Assembly (NCBI GenBank): GCA_025358195.1
Contig: JANYKP010000167.1
Coordinates: forward strand, 1-5,749
Source of the DNA: Cyclobacteriaceae bacterium
Lineage (GTDB): Bacteria; Bacteroidota; Bacteroidia; Cytophagales; Cyclobacteriaceae
Length of the DNA: 5,749 bases
Reading direction: 5' to 3'
Shown: one piece after another, positions 1 to 5,749 of the stretch
Layout of the letters: every line of letters starts with the position of its first letter
Numbering within the stretch: the stretch's first letter is position 1
The notes under the pieces: generated by a model
The model's input: only the letters and a program-made list of their open reading frames with translations
What the model was told of the DNA's origin: nothing
Databases searched by the model: none
Program-made: the position numbers and the translations under genes

Positions 1-72
1 CTTACCTATTATTCCGGGACCTGGAACCAAGGACCTCGCGGATATTCCTATAAAGGAGGCAAATGGAAATAG
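1..72 (+). CDS. C-terminal tail of an upstream gene, Tyr/Gly/Trp-rich (partial)
   Basis: An open frame runs from the left edge to a TAG at 70-72 and gives 23 residues ending in GGKWK. The spacing of aromatic residues and glycine (YYSGTW, then PRGYSY, then GGKW) resembles one unit of the YXWGXW-type repeats found in small envelope proteins. That match is a pattern judgement from memory. The start lies outside the window, so size and function are unknown. The next frame (2-103, stop TGA) is also open for 33 codons and has more purine-first codons, so the choice of frame is not certain. The next supported gene starts 228 bp downstream, so membership of the same operon cannot be claimed. Confidence 0.45.
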   Translation, partial: LTYYSGTWNQGPRGYSYKGGKWK

Positions 73-299
73 TCTATTTATTTCCGTGATGGTCACCGTA
101 TGATCGTCACCCCTGGGTTACCCGCACGGATTCTTAACCAACATGCCAACACCCATTTTCAAGATCGGCGACCCGGCCTGTGGAATTTTTTCAACACTTC
201 TGCAGCCTGACCCCATCATACTACCATCCAACGTATCTAAAACGTGGCATAATAATAACAGATACACTATTCGTTATTAACCCAAAACCCATAAAAACG

Positions 300-836
300 A
301 TGATCAACATTCGAAATTCGTCTCGTCTGGCTGTTTGGGCACTTGTCCTGGTGCTCTGTATAACCGGCTGCAAAAGTAAAAAGAAAGCCATGGAGGCCTC
401 CAGGGCCGCAGAAAAAGCTAAAATGGAACAAGAGGCTTCCGCTCGCAAGCAAAAAGAACAAGAGGAACTCAAAAGAAAGGAAGCCGAAGAAAAAGCAGCC
501 AGGGAAGCAGCTGAACTGAAAGAGCGAGAAATGAAAGCAAGAGAAAGTGCTCCCAAAACTAAGCTAAGTCAGTATTTTGACGCCATTGCCTCATCTGGCA
601 GCGTAGCTTCAGCTAACAATAGTATTACTGAGGCACTCGCCTTGTTTGCCTCCCCGGAGACTCCAGTCCTGATCATTATCAGTGGATCCGGTGCCCAAAA
701 AGACTATGACCGCCCTACTACAATCAAAGCTTATCTCAACTACCTGAAAGATCAAAAGAAGAACATCAACCACATTGAAAGCCTTCAAGTTGATCCATCC
801 GGCAAGGTCACTGAAGTAGAACTACGCAAGAACTAA
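300..836 (+). CDS. Secreted lipoprotein: charged coiled coil plus small C-terminal domain
   Basis: This 178-residue protein starts at ATG 300. An in-frame GTG at 180 would add 40 residues ahead of the signal peptide and is unlikely. Residues 10-24 form a hydrophobic stretch ending in a lipobox (ITGC), with Cys24 as the predicted lipidated residue. After the Cys comes KSKKK rather than an acidic surface-export signal, so an anchor facing the periplasm is more likely; this is inference. Residues 28-84 are almost entirely Glu/Lys/Arg/Ala/Gln with no Pro, as expected of a long helix or coiled coil that could act as a spacer or oligomerise. Residues 86-178 form a compact domain with landmarks LSQYFDAI (89-96), ALALFA (112-117), TIKAYL (141-146) and a D-P-S-G-K turn (165-169). 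These line up with the next gene and with the N-terminus of the LRR protein. The leader is A-rich (ATAAAAACG) with no Shine-Dalgarno. The stop lies 24 bp before the next ATG, consistent with an operon. No enzymatic motif was seen. Confidence 0.85.
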   Translation: MINIRNSSRLAVWALVLVLCITGCKSKKKAMEASRAAEKAKMEQEASARKQKEQEELKRKEAEEKAAREAAELKEREMKARESAPKTKLSQYFDAIASSGSVASANNSITEALALFASPETPVLIIISGSGAQKDYDRPTTIKAYLNYLKDQKKNINHIESLQVDPSGKVTEVELRKN

Positions 837-860
837 TACTCAACCTTAAAACTAATAATC

Positions 861-1439
861 ATGGTCAAGTCCAAGCACTTATACATGTTGTCTTTTATTT
901 TATGTTTAACTGGAAATCTGTCTGCCCAGACCGCCAACATCAGTCCCGAAAGAAAGCAAGCCATCGACTCGCTCGCGCTGGAGAAGGTCAGGGACCTAAG
1001 CAAATACATTGGCATCATCGGCAACAAGAAAACGGCCTTTGCAGAAGCTACCCGTGTGATGGACCGGGCTGAAGAACTGTTTGCTCCCGACAGTGAGATG
1101 GGGGTCTCTTCGTTGAACAGGAAGGATGTCGTGTACTACAAGATCCGGAAGTACTTTGAACGATTGATGGCGCTCAACTACGACCGCGTTTCAATCAAGT
1201 GGTACGAAATACATTACATCAGCGACCTGGAGCTCCAGCCGGATGGACGTTATGTGGGCGTTGTCACGGTCTATCAACGGTTTGAAGGTGAGTCGGACGA
1301 TGGCCTGAAATACAAGGACACTACCAAGAAAGATATTACCATCTACGTAGAGCGGAAAAAGACCCAGATCGCGGGGCGGACGGTTGAATTCTGGGATGTG
1401 ATGCTCGGCGATATTCGCGTTACCGAAACCAAAGTATAA
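861..1439 (+). CDS. Small secreted protein with possible NTF2/cystatin-like domain
   Basis: The protein has 192 residues. A Sec signal peptide covers residues 1-22, with a predicted cut in LSA|QT, so the mature protein should be periplasmic or extracellular; there is no lipobox. The rest is one domain. Helical segments (30-72) lead to AEELFAPD (70-77) and an N-R-K-D-V-V-Y-Y motif (86-93). Alternating strands follow, including a Q-P-D-G-R turn (126-130), and the chain ends W-D-V-M-L-G-D-I-R-V (179-187). A helix bundle followed by a curved sheet ending in a W-x-V strand is typical of NTF2/SnoaL-like or cystatin-like folds, but this is inferred from pattern only. It matches the preceding lipoprotein's C-terminal domain and residues 60-208 of the LRR protein, which makes it the stand-alone version of that domain. 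No catalytic triad or metal-site motif is evident. The start codon follows the lipoprotein stop by 24 bp with no Shine-Dalgarno, suggesting one transcript. Confidence 0.85.
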   Translation: MVKSKHLYMLSFILCLTGNLSAQTANISPERKQAIDSLALEKVRDLSKYIGIIGNKKTAFAEATRVMDRAEELFAPDSEMGVSSLNRKDVVYYKIRKYFERLMALNYDRVSIKWYEIHYISDLELQPDGRYVGVVTVYQRFEGESDDGLKYKDTTKKDITIYVERKKTQIAGRTVEFWDVMLGDIRVTETKV

Positions 1440-1494
1440 AAAAAAATCCAGTAGAATAACGAATATTCCTGGTGAATAGTAAGTCAAAAATGCA

Positions 1495-1614
1495 TTTTAA
1501 CACAGAGGGCATAGAGGAAAATCTACACAGAGAGGCACAGAGGCATTGCTAAAAAGGGAGCCTGTATTTCTCTGTGAACTTCGTGCGCATTACTCCGTGA
1601 CCTCTGTGTTAAAA
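1495..1614. repeat. 120-bp imperfect palindrome of CACAGAGG / CTCTGTG words
   Basis: The outer arms, TTTTAACACAGAGG at 1495-1508 and CCTCTGTGTTAAAA at 1601-1614, are perfect 14-bp reverse complements. Inside them, CACAGAGA (1526-1533) pairs with TCTCTGTG (1569-1576), and AGGC (1541-1544) pairs with GCCT (1560-1563) around an A-rich loop. The same word also recurs directly (CACAGAGG at 1501 and 1536), so the element is both tandem and inverted. It fills the gap between two + strand genes and could fold into one long cruciform or RNA hairpin. From memory, CTCTGTG-rich intergenic repeats occur in many environmental bacterial genomes; their role is not known to me. It carries no transposase. It may act as attenuator, processing site or passive repeat. 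It also overlaps the 5' extension of the following reading frame, which argues against that longer start. Confidence 0.75.
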
Positions 1615-1686
1615 CTAGTTGAAGTCCTGATGCATAAAAGGTCTTCGAACACACTAATAATCTGTAGGAAACAGACCCACTATAAA

Positions 1687-2529
1687 ATGATGGATGCTTT
1701 CAAGGCTTTACTATTCGCTTCCTTCATTATGCTCCTGCCATTTCCTTCTCCGGCGCAGATTATGGTTGAGAAACAGGATGAAAGCAAACTATACGCCGAA
1801 TCCAAACAGGTCAATCAATTCTTCCGCAGATTCAACGGGGAAGAAGATGAAAAAGGTAAACGCTATTATCCCAAGGACAAGCAATACAGAAGTGCTAAAC
1901 TGCGAAAAAAATATCTTGGGATACTTTTTGATGAAGCCAACGCAGGCATTGGCAATGAATTAAAGACGGAGTTTGTCAAAAAAGTATTAGACAACCCGGA
2001 AACTGCTATCCTGGATTTTCACGGACCCAATTGGTTCTGTGAAGTGCTGACTACATTCACGATGAATGAAAAGGCTCAGCCGGTCACACTCTACATGGAG
2101 CTCGAAAAAGATCATCTCGGCAGTAAGTGGGTCATTCAAAAGGTGTATGCCAGTATGTTTCAGCCTTATTTTGTCAGGGATACTACCCGAATAGGAAGAT
2201 TTCTTCATCCATTAAGTCATGAACTCGACTTCATGAATCTGAGAAAAGCATTCGTCAACAGTGATAGTATTAGTCAATTTGCTACCAAACGATTTGTTCC
2301 CGACTACCTCTCGGTCTTTTTGTATGAAATCAAAAAAGGGAATTTGAAATTCGTATCCGTTGAAAACGTAAAGTTTCACTTTTTTCAAATTGACGGGTGG
2401 TATTTCGAGCTCTCGGATTTTAACCGGCCAGGGTACAATACCGGATGGCTGATCTCCAACCTGGTCAAATTGAATAGCGCCGCCGATAAAGATGTTTTAA
2501 GAAGATATCTCTACCATGAAACGAAATAA
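1687..2529 (+). CDS. Secreted protein of unknown family, FFRRFN and SHELDFMNLRK motifs
   Basis: The protein has 280 residues from ATG 1687; ATG 1690 would work equally well. The frame is open back to 1546, but that 47-codon extension lies partly in the palindromic repeat and would bury the signal peptide, so it is rejected. Residues 6-23 are a Sec signal peptide with a predicted cut in SPA|Q. The mature chain has striking aromatic-rich motifs that look conserved: NQFFRRFNGEED (43-54), the pair RYYPKDKQYR (59-68), GSKWVIQKVY (145-154), HPLSHELDFMNLRKAF (174-189), PDYLSVFLYEIKKGNLKF (205-222), FHFFQIDGWYFEL (230-242) and NTGWLISNL (251-259). I do not recognise a named family and see no enzyme signature. 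Both halves end in a short W-containing strand (GSKWVIQK, TGWLISNL), which hints at a duplicated fold, but this is weak. Its last 14 bases contain the start of the LRR gene, so the two products are probably made together. Confidence 0.83.
   Translation: MMDAFKALLFASFIMLLPFPSPAQIMVEKQDESKLYAESKQVNQFFRRFNGEEDEKGKRYYPKDKQYRSAKLRKKYLGILFDEANAGIGNELKTEFVKKVLDNPETAILDFHGPNWFCEVLTTFTMNEKAQPVTLYMELEKDHLGSKWVIQKVYASMFQPYFVRDTTRIGRFLHPLSHELDFMNLRKAFVNSDSISQFATKRFVPDYLSVFLYEIKKGNLKFVSVENVKFHFFQIDGWYFELSDFNRPGYNTGWLISNLVKLNSAADKDVLRRYLYHETK
2516..2529 (+). promoter_or_regulatory. 14-base gene overlap, probable translational coupling
   Basis: ATG at 2516 opens the LRR gene inside the last codons of the upstream gene, in a different frame, and the upstream TAA is at 2527-2529. 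No separate Shine-Dalgarno is visible. Termination and re-initiation, or ribosome movement over a few bases, would couple the two proteins. The coupling is inferred from the arrangement; the overlap itself is read directly. Confidence 0.55.
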
Positions 2530-5029
2530 GCTGGGACTTATCACCGTTACGTTGCTTTTTCTGCTGGCGCTGAACGCCCCGGCTCAAACCCCCAATCAGA
2601 AAACGGTGAAGAAAACGACCGTCCAGAAATCAACTAAAAAGCCTGTTCCTAAAAAAGCTCCTGTAGTCAAACAAACTGATGCTGTTCAAGACGAAAAGAA
2701 AGTACGCGAGATCGTAGCGTTTTTGGAATTTGTCCTCAACACCCTCGGCAGCAGCGGAACGCCCACCCGCGATAAAGAGGTTTTGATAACCGACAGCTAC
2801 TCCAAGATTTTCAGGGACTCAAAAGTGCAAATCGAGGATGATCTCGATGAAGAGCGCGACGTGATCACCAACAAGGACGTGGTGGCGTACCTGAAGGATG
2901 TGGACTTCTTTTTTAATGAGGTGCGATTTGAATTTACCATTGATGAGATCACAAGCGGTGTCAATGCCAGTGGTAAAATTTTTTACAAGGTCGGGTTGAA
3001 GCGAAACCTAAAAGGCACCACCACGGATGGAAAATCGGTTAACAACACAAAGCCACGTTTCATCGAGGTAAACTACAATCCCGAAGATCAGGATCTCAAG
3101 ATAGCAAGCATCTACACGAACGAATTCAACGAAAAAGATGCGTTGACCCATTGGTGGAAGCAGTTGTCGTACGAGTGGCAGAGCGTTTTCAGGAAAAAAC
3201 TTAACCTCACGGCAGACAGCCTGGCACTCGGCGATATCCGGAACATCGCCGCGATCACGGAGTTGGATCTTAGCAACAACACCTTTATCCAAACCCTTGA
3301 ACCCCTCGGCCAACTCGTCAATCTCCGATCGCTCAACCTTTCACATACAACCGTCACCGACCTCGCTCCCATCCGGAATCTTACTGAATTGGTTGATGTT
3401 GACATTGCGCACACAAAAATCCGCGACCTGTCTCCACTAAAATATTCTGACAAACTGGAGAAGTTGAAAATTGACCATTCGGAAGTGAGTGATATTTCAA
3501 TTATTCAAAAGATGCCACTGCTGCGATACCTGGATGCGTGTGCTACGCCCATTACAGATTTTACTCCAATTACTAGTACCAGTGAGTTGCTTCAACTAAA
3601 CGTGGAAGCCACCGGCATCTCCGATCTTTCGCCATTGACAAGTCTGACTCTATTGACAGAATTGAATCTCTCCTCAACGCCTGTTCAGGATGTGAGCCCA
3701 CTAAAAGGGCTTACCGCGCTGGGGACCCTTGATCTTGACAGCACCCGTATCGCGAACATCGAACCTTTGGGTGGACTGGAGAACCTGAAAGTCCTGCACG
3801 CCAATCACACGTTGATTTCAGATTTAAAACCTTTGCATAAACTCACCAAGCTTGAGAAGATTTACTGCGACCAAACACCTATCACTCGCGAAGTGGCTGA
3901 TGCATTCATGGCCGCCAATCCAAAAGTGCTTGTCGTGTTTGATTCGCGGGACTTAAAAGTGTGGTGGGACACCCTGGCTCCGGAATGGCAAACAGTACTT
4001 GGCAAGGCAGCGGGCATTGGATCAGCACCCTCCAAGGAAGAGTTGGCAAAAGTCACGAGCGTTGATTCTATAAACCTTGGTGAAAACGAGCATATGTATA
4101 ACCTCGAGTCGCTTCGTAAGCTGCAGAAACTACAGGTGATCATTGCCAATAAGACTTCGGTCAAGGATTTGTCGCCATTGCAAGACCACACCGCCATCCG
4201 TTACCTCGACATTAGCAACACGGAAGTGACCGATATTTCTGTAGTCAGTCGATTCACTAAATTAAAGGTACTTCGAGCAGACAAGACAAAAATTGAAAGC
4301 CTGGATCCACTCAACGACCTTAAAGGGCTAGAAAAACTTTACGTAGACCAAACACCGGTCCACGATATCATTGTACAAGAATTTCTCCTAAAGAATCCTA
4401 CCTGTCTTGTCGTACATAAGACCATCCATCTTAACCGTTGGTGGAGCATGATTTCTCCGGAATGGAAGGAAGTTTTCCGAAAGGAAATGGCCCCTGACAC
4501 AAGTGCCACCCGTGAGAACCTTCACCGACTGGTTGAACGGGAATCGTTGCAATTTAAAGAAGCGCCTGTCAGGGATTTGTCTGCTTTAAGCGAATTTGTG
4601 CGTTTGAAAGCATTGGATTTTTCCGGAACAAGCATTACCGACATTTCGATGCCACCAAACATCAGCTCCTTGAAATCACTGCACGCCACCAACAGCCCGA
4701 TTCAGAAGATTGAATCACTCCAAAATCTGGGCACCCTGGAAGACCTCGACATCGCCAATACTCCCACCGACGATCTAAAAGTCATTGGAAATTTAGGCAA
4801 TCTTCAGAAGTTCAATTGTTCTGGGACGCACGTCAAAAAATTAGACCCGCTGGAAAGCCTTCAACATCTTGAATTTCTTGATTGCTCCAATACACGGGTG
4901 ACCAACCTCGATCCCCTACTCCATCTTCCGGTCAAGACACTCAAGTGCTACAATACGAAAATCTCTTCCCGGGAAGTTGAAAGTTTTAAGCGAAAGAAAC
5001 CGGATTGCAATGTTGTTTACTATCGGTAA
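2516..5029 (+). CDS. Secreted three-module leucine-rich-repeat protein with shared N-terminal domain
   Basis: The protein has 837 residues. A Sec signal peptide covers 1-23 (APA|Q), followed by a Lys/Thr/Pro-rich linker (25-55). Residues 60-208 form an alpha+beta domain with KKVREI (61-66), NKDVVAYL (119-126) and an ASGK turn (151-154), matching the two small proteins upstream. Three modules follow. Each opens with a helix of form WWxxLSxEWxxVF (W213/W221, W483/W491, W642/W650), runs through leucine-rich repeats, and closes with a helix-strand cap (456-475, 615-634, 816-836). Repeats begin near 247, 270, 292, 314, 336, 358, 380, 402, 424 and 446 in module 1. In module 2 they begin near 516, 539, 561, 583 and 605, and in module 3 near 675, 697, 719, 741, 763, 785 and 806. 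The period is almost always exactly 22, with consensus LxxLxLxxTxIxDLxPLxxLxx, as in internalin/SDS22-type repeats. Such solenoids bind proteins or glycans; the ligand here is unknown. There is no LPXTG motif, no transmembrane tail and no C-terminal T9SS sorting domain: the chain ends in the repeat cap. A secreted binding or scaffold protein is the best guess. Confidence 0.9.
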   Translation: MKRNKLGLITVTLLFLLALNAPAQTPNQKTVKKTTVQKSTKKPVPKKAPVVKQTDAVQDEKKVREIVAFLEFVLNTLGSSGTPTRDKEVLITDSYSKIFRDSKVQIEDDLDEERDVITNKDVVAYLKDVDFFFNEVRFEFTIDEITSGVNASGKIFYKVGLKRNLKGTTTDGKSVNNTKPRFIEVNYNPEDQDLKIASIYTNEFNEKDALTHWWKQLSYEWQSVFRKKLNLTADSLALGDIRNIAAITELDLSNNTFIQTLEPLGQLVNLRSLNLSHTTVTDLAPIRNLTELVDVDIAHTKIRDLSPLKYSDKLEKLKIDHSEVSDISIIQKMPLLRYLDACATPITDFTPITSTSELLQLNVEATGISDLSPLTSLTLLTELNLSSTPVQDVSPLKGLTALGTLDLDSTRIANIEPLGGLENLKVLHANHTLISDLKPLHKLTKLEKIYCDQTPITREVADAFMAANPKVLVVFDSRDLKVWWDTLAPEWQTVLGKAAGIGSAPSKEELAKVTSVDSINLGENEHMYNLESLRKLQKLQVIIANKTSVKDLSPLQDHTAIRYLDISNTEVTDISVVSRFTKLKVLRADKTKIESLDPLNDLKGLEKLYVDQTPVHDIIVQEFLLKNPTCLVVHKTIHLNRWWSMISPEWKEVFRKEMAPDTSATRENLHRLVERESLQFKEAPVRDLSALSEFVRLKALDFSGTSITDISMPPNISSLKSLHATNSPIQKIESLQNLGTLEDLDIANTPTDDLKVIGNLGNLQKFNCSGTHVKKLDPLESLQHLEFLDCSNTRVTNLDPLLHLPVKTLKCYNTKISSREVESFKRKKPDCNVVYYR

Positions 5030-5099
5030 TGTGTTAATGTGTTTATGTGTTTAAGTTCGTTCACCGCGATACGTAAACACATCAACACGTTAACACGTT
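5028..5099. terminator. Long hairpin between convergent genes, possible bidirectional terminator
   Basis: Bases 5028-5056 pair with 5071-5099 around a 14-base loop. There are two mismatches (5044/5083 and 5054/5073) and G-T pairs at 5030/5097 and 5038/5089. The stem begins in the LRR stop codon, where a terminator would be expected. It is A/T-rich and lacks a clear downstream T run, so it is not a classical intrinsic terminator. The extra direct units (5100-5147) offer alternative pairing registers for the left arm. Its position between two converging transcripts is the main support. Confidence 0.4.
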
Positions 5100-5147
5100 A
5101 ACACATTAACACATTAACACATTAACACTTTAACACTTTAACACATT
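5028..5147. repeat. 8-bp tandem array AACAC(A/G/T)TT with inverted copies
   Basis: Nine consecutive 8-bp units run from 5076 to 5147: AACACATC, two AACACGTT, three AACACATT, two AACACTTT, then AACACATT. They face three units on the opposite strand at 5028-5051 (AATGTGTT twice, TATGTGTT), separated by a unique spacer of about 24 bases. The first inverted unit starts inside the LRR stop codon (TAA 5027-5029), and the last direct unit ends on the first base of the ABC gene's stop triplet (5147-5149, TGA on the - strand). The array therefore fills the entire convergent gap. Unit variants come in runs (GTT, then ATT, then TTT), which suggests growth by local duplication. It could be a terminator, a protein-binding array or a variable-number repeat. 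Confidence 0.85.
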
Positions 5148-5749
5148 CACCGGTAGCCAGCTGCCTGCAGTTCAAAAAGCTCGGAATAACGTCCTCTCGC
5201 ATTTAACAACTCTTCATGTGTACCCAATTCAGTAACCCGTCCATCTCCAATCACGGCGATCCGGTCGGCGATGCGCACGGTTGAGAATCGGTGAGAGATT
5301 ACAATCCCGATACGCCCTTTGAGGTTTTCTTTCAGTTCGGTGAAAATTCCTGCCTCAGCTTCCGGGTCAAGGGAAGCGGTTGGCTCATCGAGGATCCAGA
5401 TATCGGCGTCGCGGTACATGATCCTTGCCAGAGCGAGGCGCTGCCATTCGCCACCGGACAAATCGTGCCCGCCTTCAAAAAGTCTTCCCACTTTGGAGTC
5501 AAGGCCGTTTGGCATCTTCTTCACTAACCACTCGCTTCGTGAATCGCGTAACGCTTTCATCACACGTTGATCATCCGCCGCAACATCGGGTCGACCCATC
5601 ACTACGTTTTCACGGACCGTAAGTTCGTAGTTGGCATAATCCTGAAACAGTATGCCGATGCGGCCTCTGAGAATTTCAGGGTCGACTTCTTTTAAGTCAA
5701 GCCCTCCTACTTTTACCGACCCCTTGTCGGCATCATAAAAACGAAGGAG
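5147..5749 (-). CDS. ABC exporter, C-terminal ATP-binding domain (5' end outside window)
   Basis: The gene reads leftwards from the right edge and gives the last 200 residues; the frame stays open to base 5749. It is the C-terminal two thirds of a nucleotide-binding domain. It shows a Q-loop in ILFQDY (Gln36 of the fragment), the signature LSGGE (97-101) followed by WQRLALAR, Walker B IWILDEP with Asp121-Glu122, the D-loop SLD, and the switch histidine in ISHR (His153). All expected motifs are intact; Walker A should lie just beyond the edge. The LTVRENV segment after the Q-loop and the closing RIADRIAVIGDGRVTELGTH block are typical of exporter-type cassettes (MsbA/LmrA-like) fused after a six-helix membrane domain, so the full protein is probably near 600 residues. 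The substrate cannot be told. A GTG at 5602 could look like a start but lies in the middle of the domain. The gene is convergent to the LRR gene and therefore on a separate transcript. Confidence 0.93.
   Translation of the reverse strand, partial: LLRFYDADKGSVKVGGLDLKEVDPEILRGRIGILFQDYANYELTVRENVVMGRPDVAADDQRVMKALRDSRSEWLVKKMPNGLDSKVGRLFEGGHDLSGGEWQRLALARIMYRDADIWILDEPTASLDPEAEAGIFTELKENLKGRIGIVISHRFSTVRIADRIAVIGDGRVTELGTHEELLNARGRYSELFELQAAGYR

Noticed and set aside
2..103. Open frame of 33 codons from the left edge ending in TGA at 101-103
   Set aside because: It overlaps the 1-72 frame and has a purine-first codon bias that could indicate coding, but its sequence shows no recognisable pattern, whereas the 1-72 frame has a YXWGXW-like tail. 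Only one can be real and the evidence is thin either way.
88..111. Near-direct repeat GATGGTCACC / GATCGTCACC, 14 bp apart
   Set aside because: A pair of 10-mers with one mismatch is too short to call an operator without other evidence.
73..179. The 1-72 frame stays open past its TAG to about 210, suggesting a nonsense-interrupted gene
   Set aside because: The downstream codons lack coding character and the protein before the TAG ends naturally, so a normal stop is simpler.
240..299. Possible Bacteroidota-type promoter (TTTG at -33, TAnnTTTG at -7) before the lipoprotein
   Set aside because: The A/T-rich stretch contains only loose matches (for example TACACTATTCG) and no correctly spaced upstream box.
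221..556. - strand open frame of 111 codons rich in Ser/Phe/Leu
   Set aside because: It is the antisense of the Glu/Lys-rich lipoprotein helix, and its low-complexity sequence is explained by that.
1438..1470. A-run and GAATATTC palindrome after the small secreted gene as a terminator
   Set aside because: The run is A, not T, on the transcribed orientation, and the 8-bp palindrome is too short and has no G/C stem.
1495..1614. Palindromic region as an insertion-sequence remnant or CRISPR array
   Set aside because: There is no transposase fragment, no target duplication was found, and there are no regularly spaced unique spacers.
1615..1686. Promoter for the 1687-2529 gene after the palindrome
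   Set aside because: TTG near 1619 and A/T-rich boxes exist, but none fits a promoter consensus well enough to report.
5291..5622. Several + strand open frames of 65-83 codons at the right end
   Set aside because: They lie antisense to the intact ABC ATP-binding domain, whose motifs are all in the - strand frame.

Overview
The window looks like chromosomal DNA from a Bacteroidota bacterium, probably a Cytophagales-type lineage. That placement is inference. It rests on three things: three signal peptides that end in the Ala-Gln junction common in that phylum (SPA|Q, APA|Q, SA|Q), A-rich leaders without Shine-Dalgarno motifs, and short repeat families in the intergenic gaps. No rRNA, tRNA, CRISPR array, transposase or phage gene was seen.

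Layout. Positions 1-72 hold the probable last 23 codons of an upstream gene with a Tyr/Gly/Trp-rich tail. Positions 73-299 carry no supported gene. Four genes follow on the + strand, and all are predicted to be exported: a lipoprotein with a long charged helix (300-836), a small secreted protein (861-1439), a 280-residue secreted protein of unknown family (1687-2529), and an 837-residue secreted leucine-rich-repeat protein (2516-5029). The last two overlap by 14 bases, so they are almost certainly co-transcribed. Between genes two and three, positions 1495-1614 hold a 120-bp imperfect palindrome built from CACAGAGG-like words. On the - strand, entering from the right edge, is the ATP-binding end of an ABC exporter (5147-5749). 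It converges on the LRR gene. The 117-bp gap between the two is filled by nine tandem 8-bp AACACNTT-type units facing three inverted ones, and this array touches the stop codons of both genes.

How the genes may work together. Reading the proteins side by side, the C-terminal part of the lipoprotein, nearly all of the small secreted protein, and the N-terminal 150 residues of the LRR protein appear to be versions of one alpha+beta domain, tentatively NTF2/cystatin-like. The LRR protein itself is three tandem modules. Each starts with a WW...EW helix and ends with a similar helix-strand cap, and together they contain about 22 repeats of mostly exactly 22 residues. The simplest reading is a small envelope system: a membrane-anchored lipoprotein and secreted partners share a domain, and the LRR protein is the large binding or scaffolding component. 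No enzyme motif was seen in any of the four, so the function is unknown. The ABC exporter is divergently organised and need not belong to the system.
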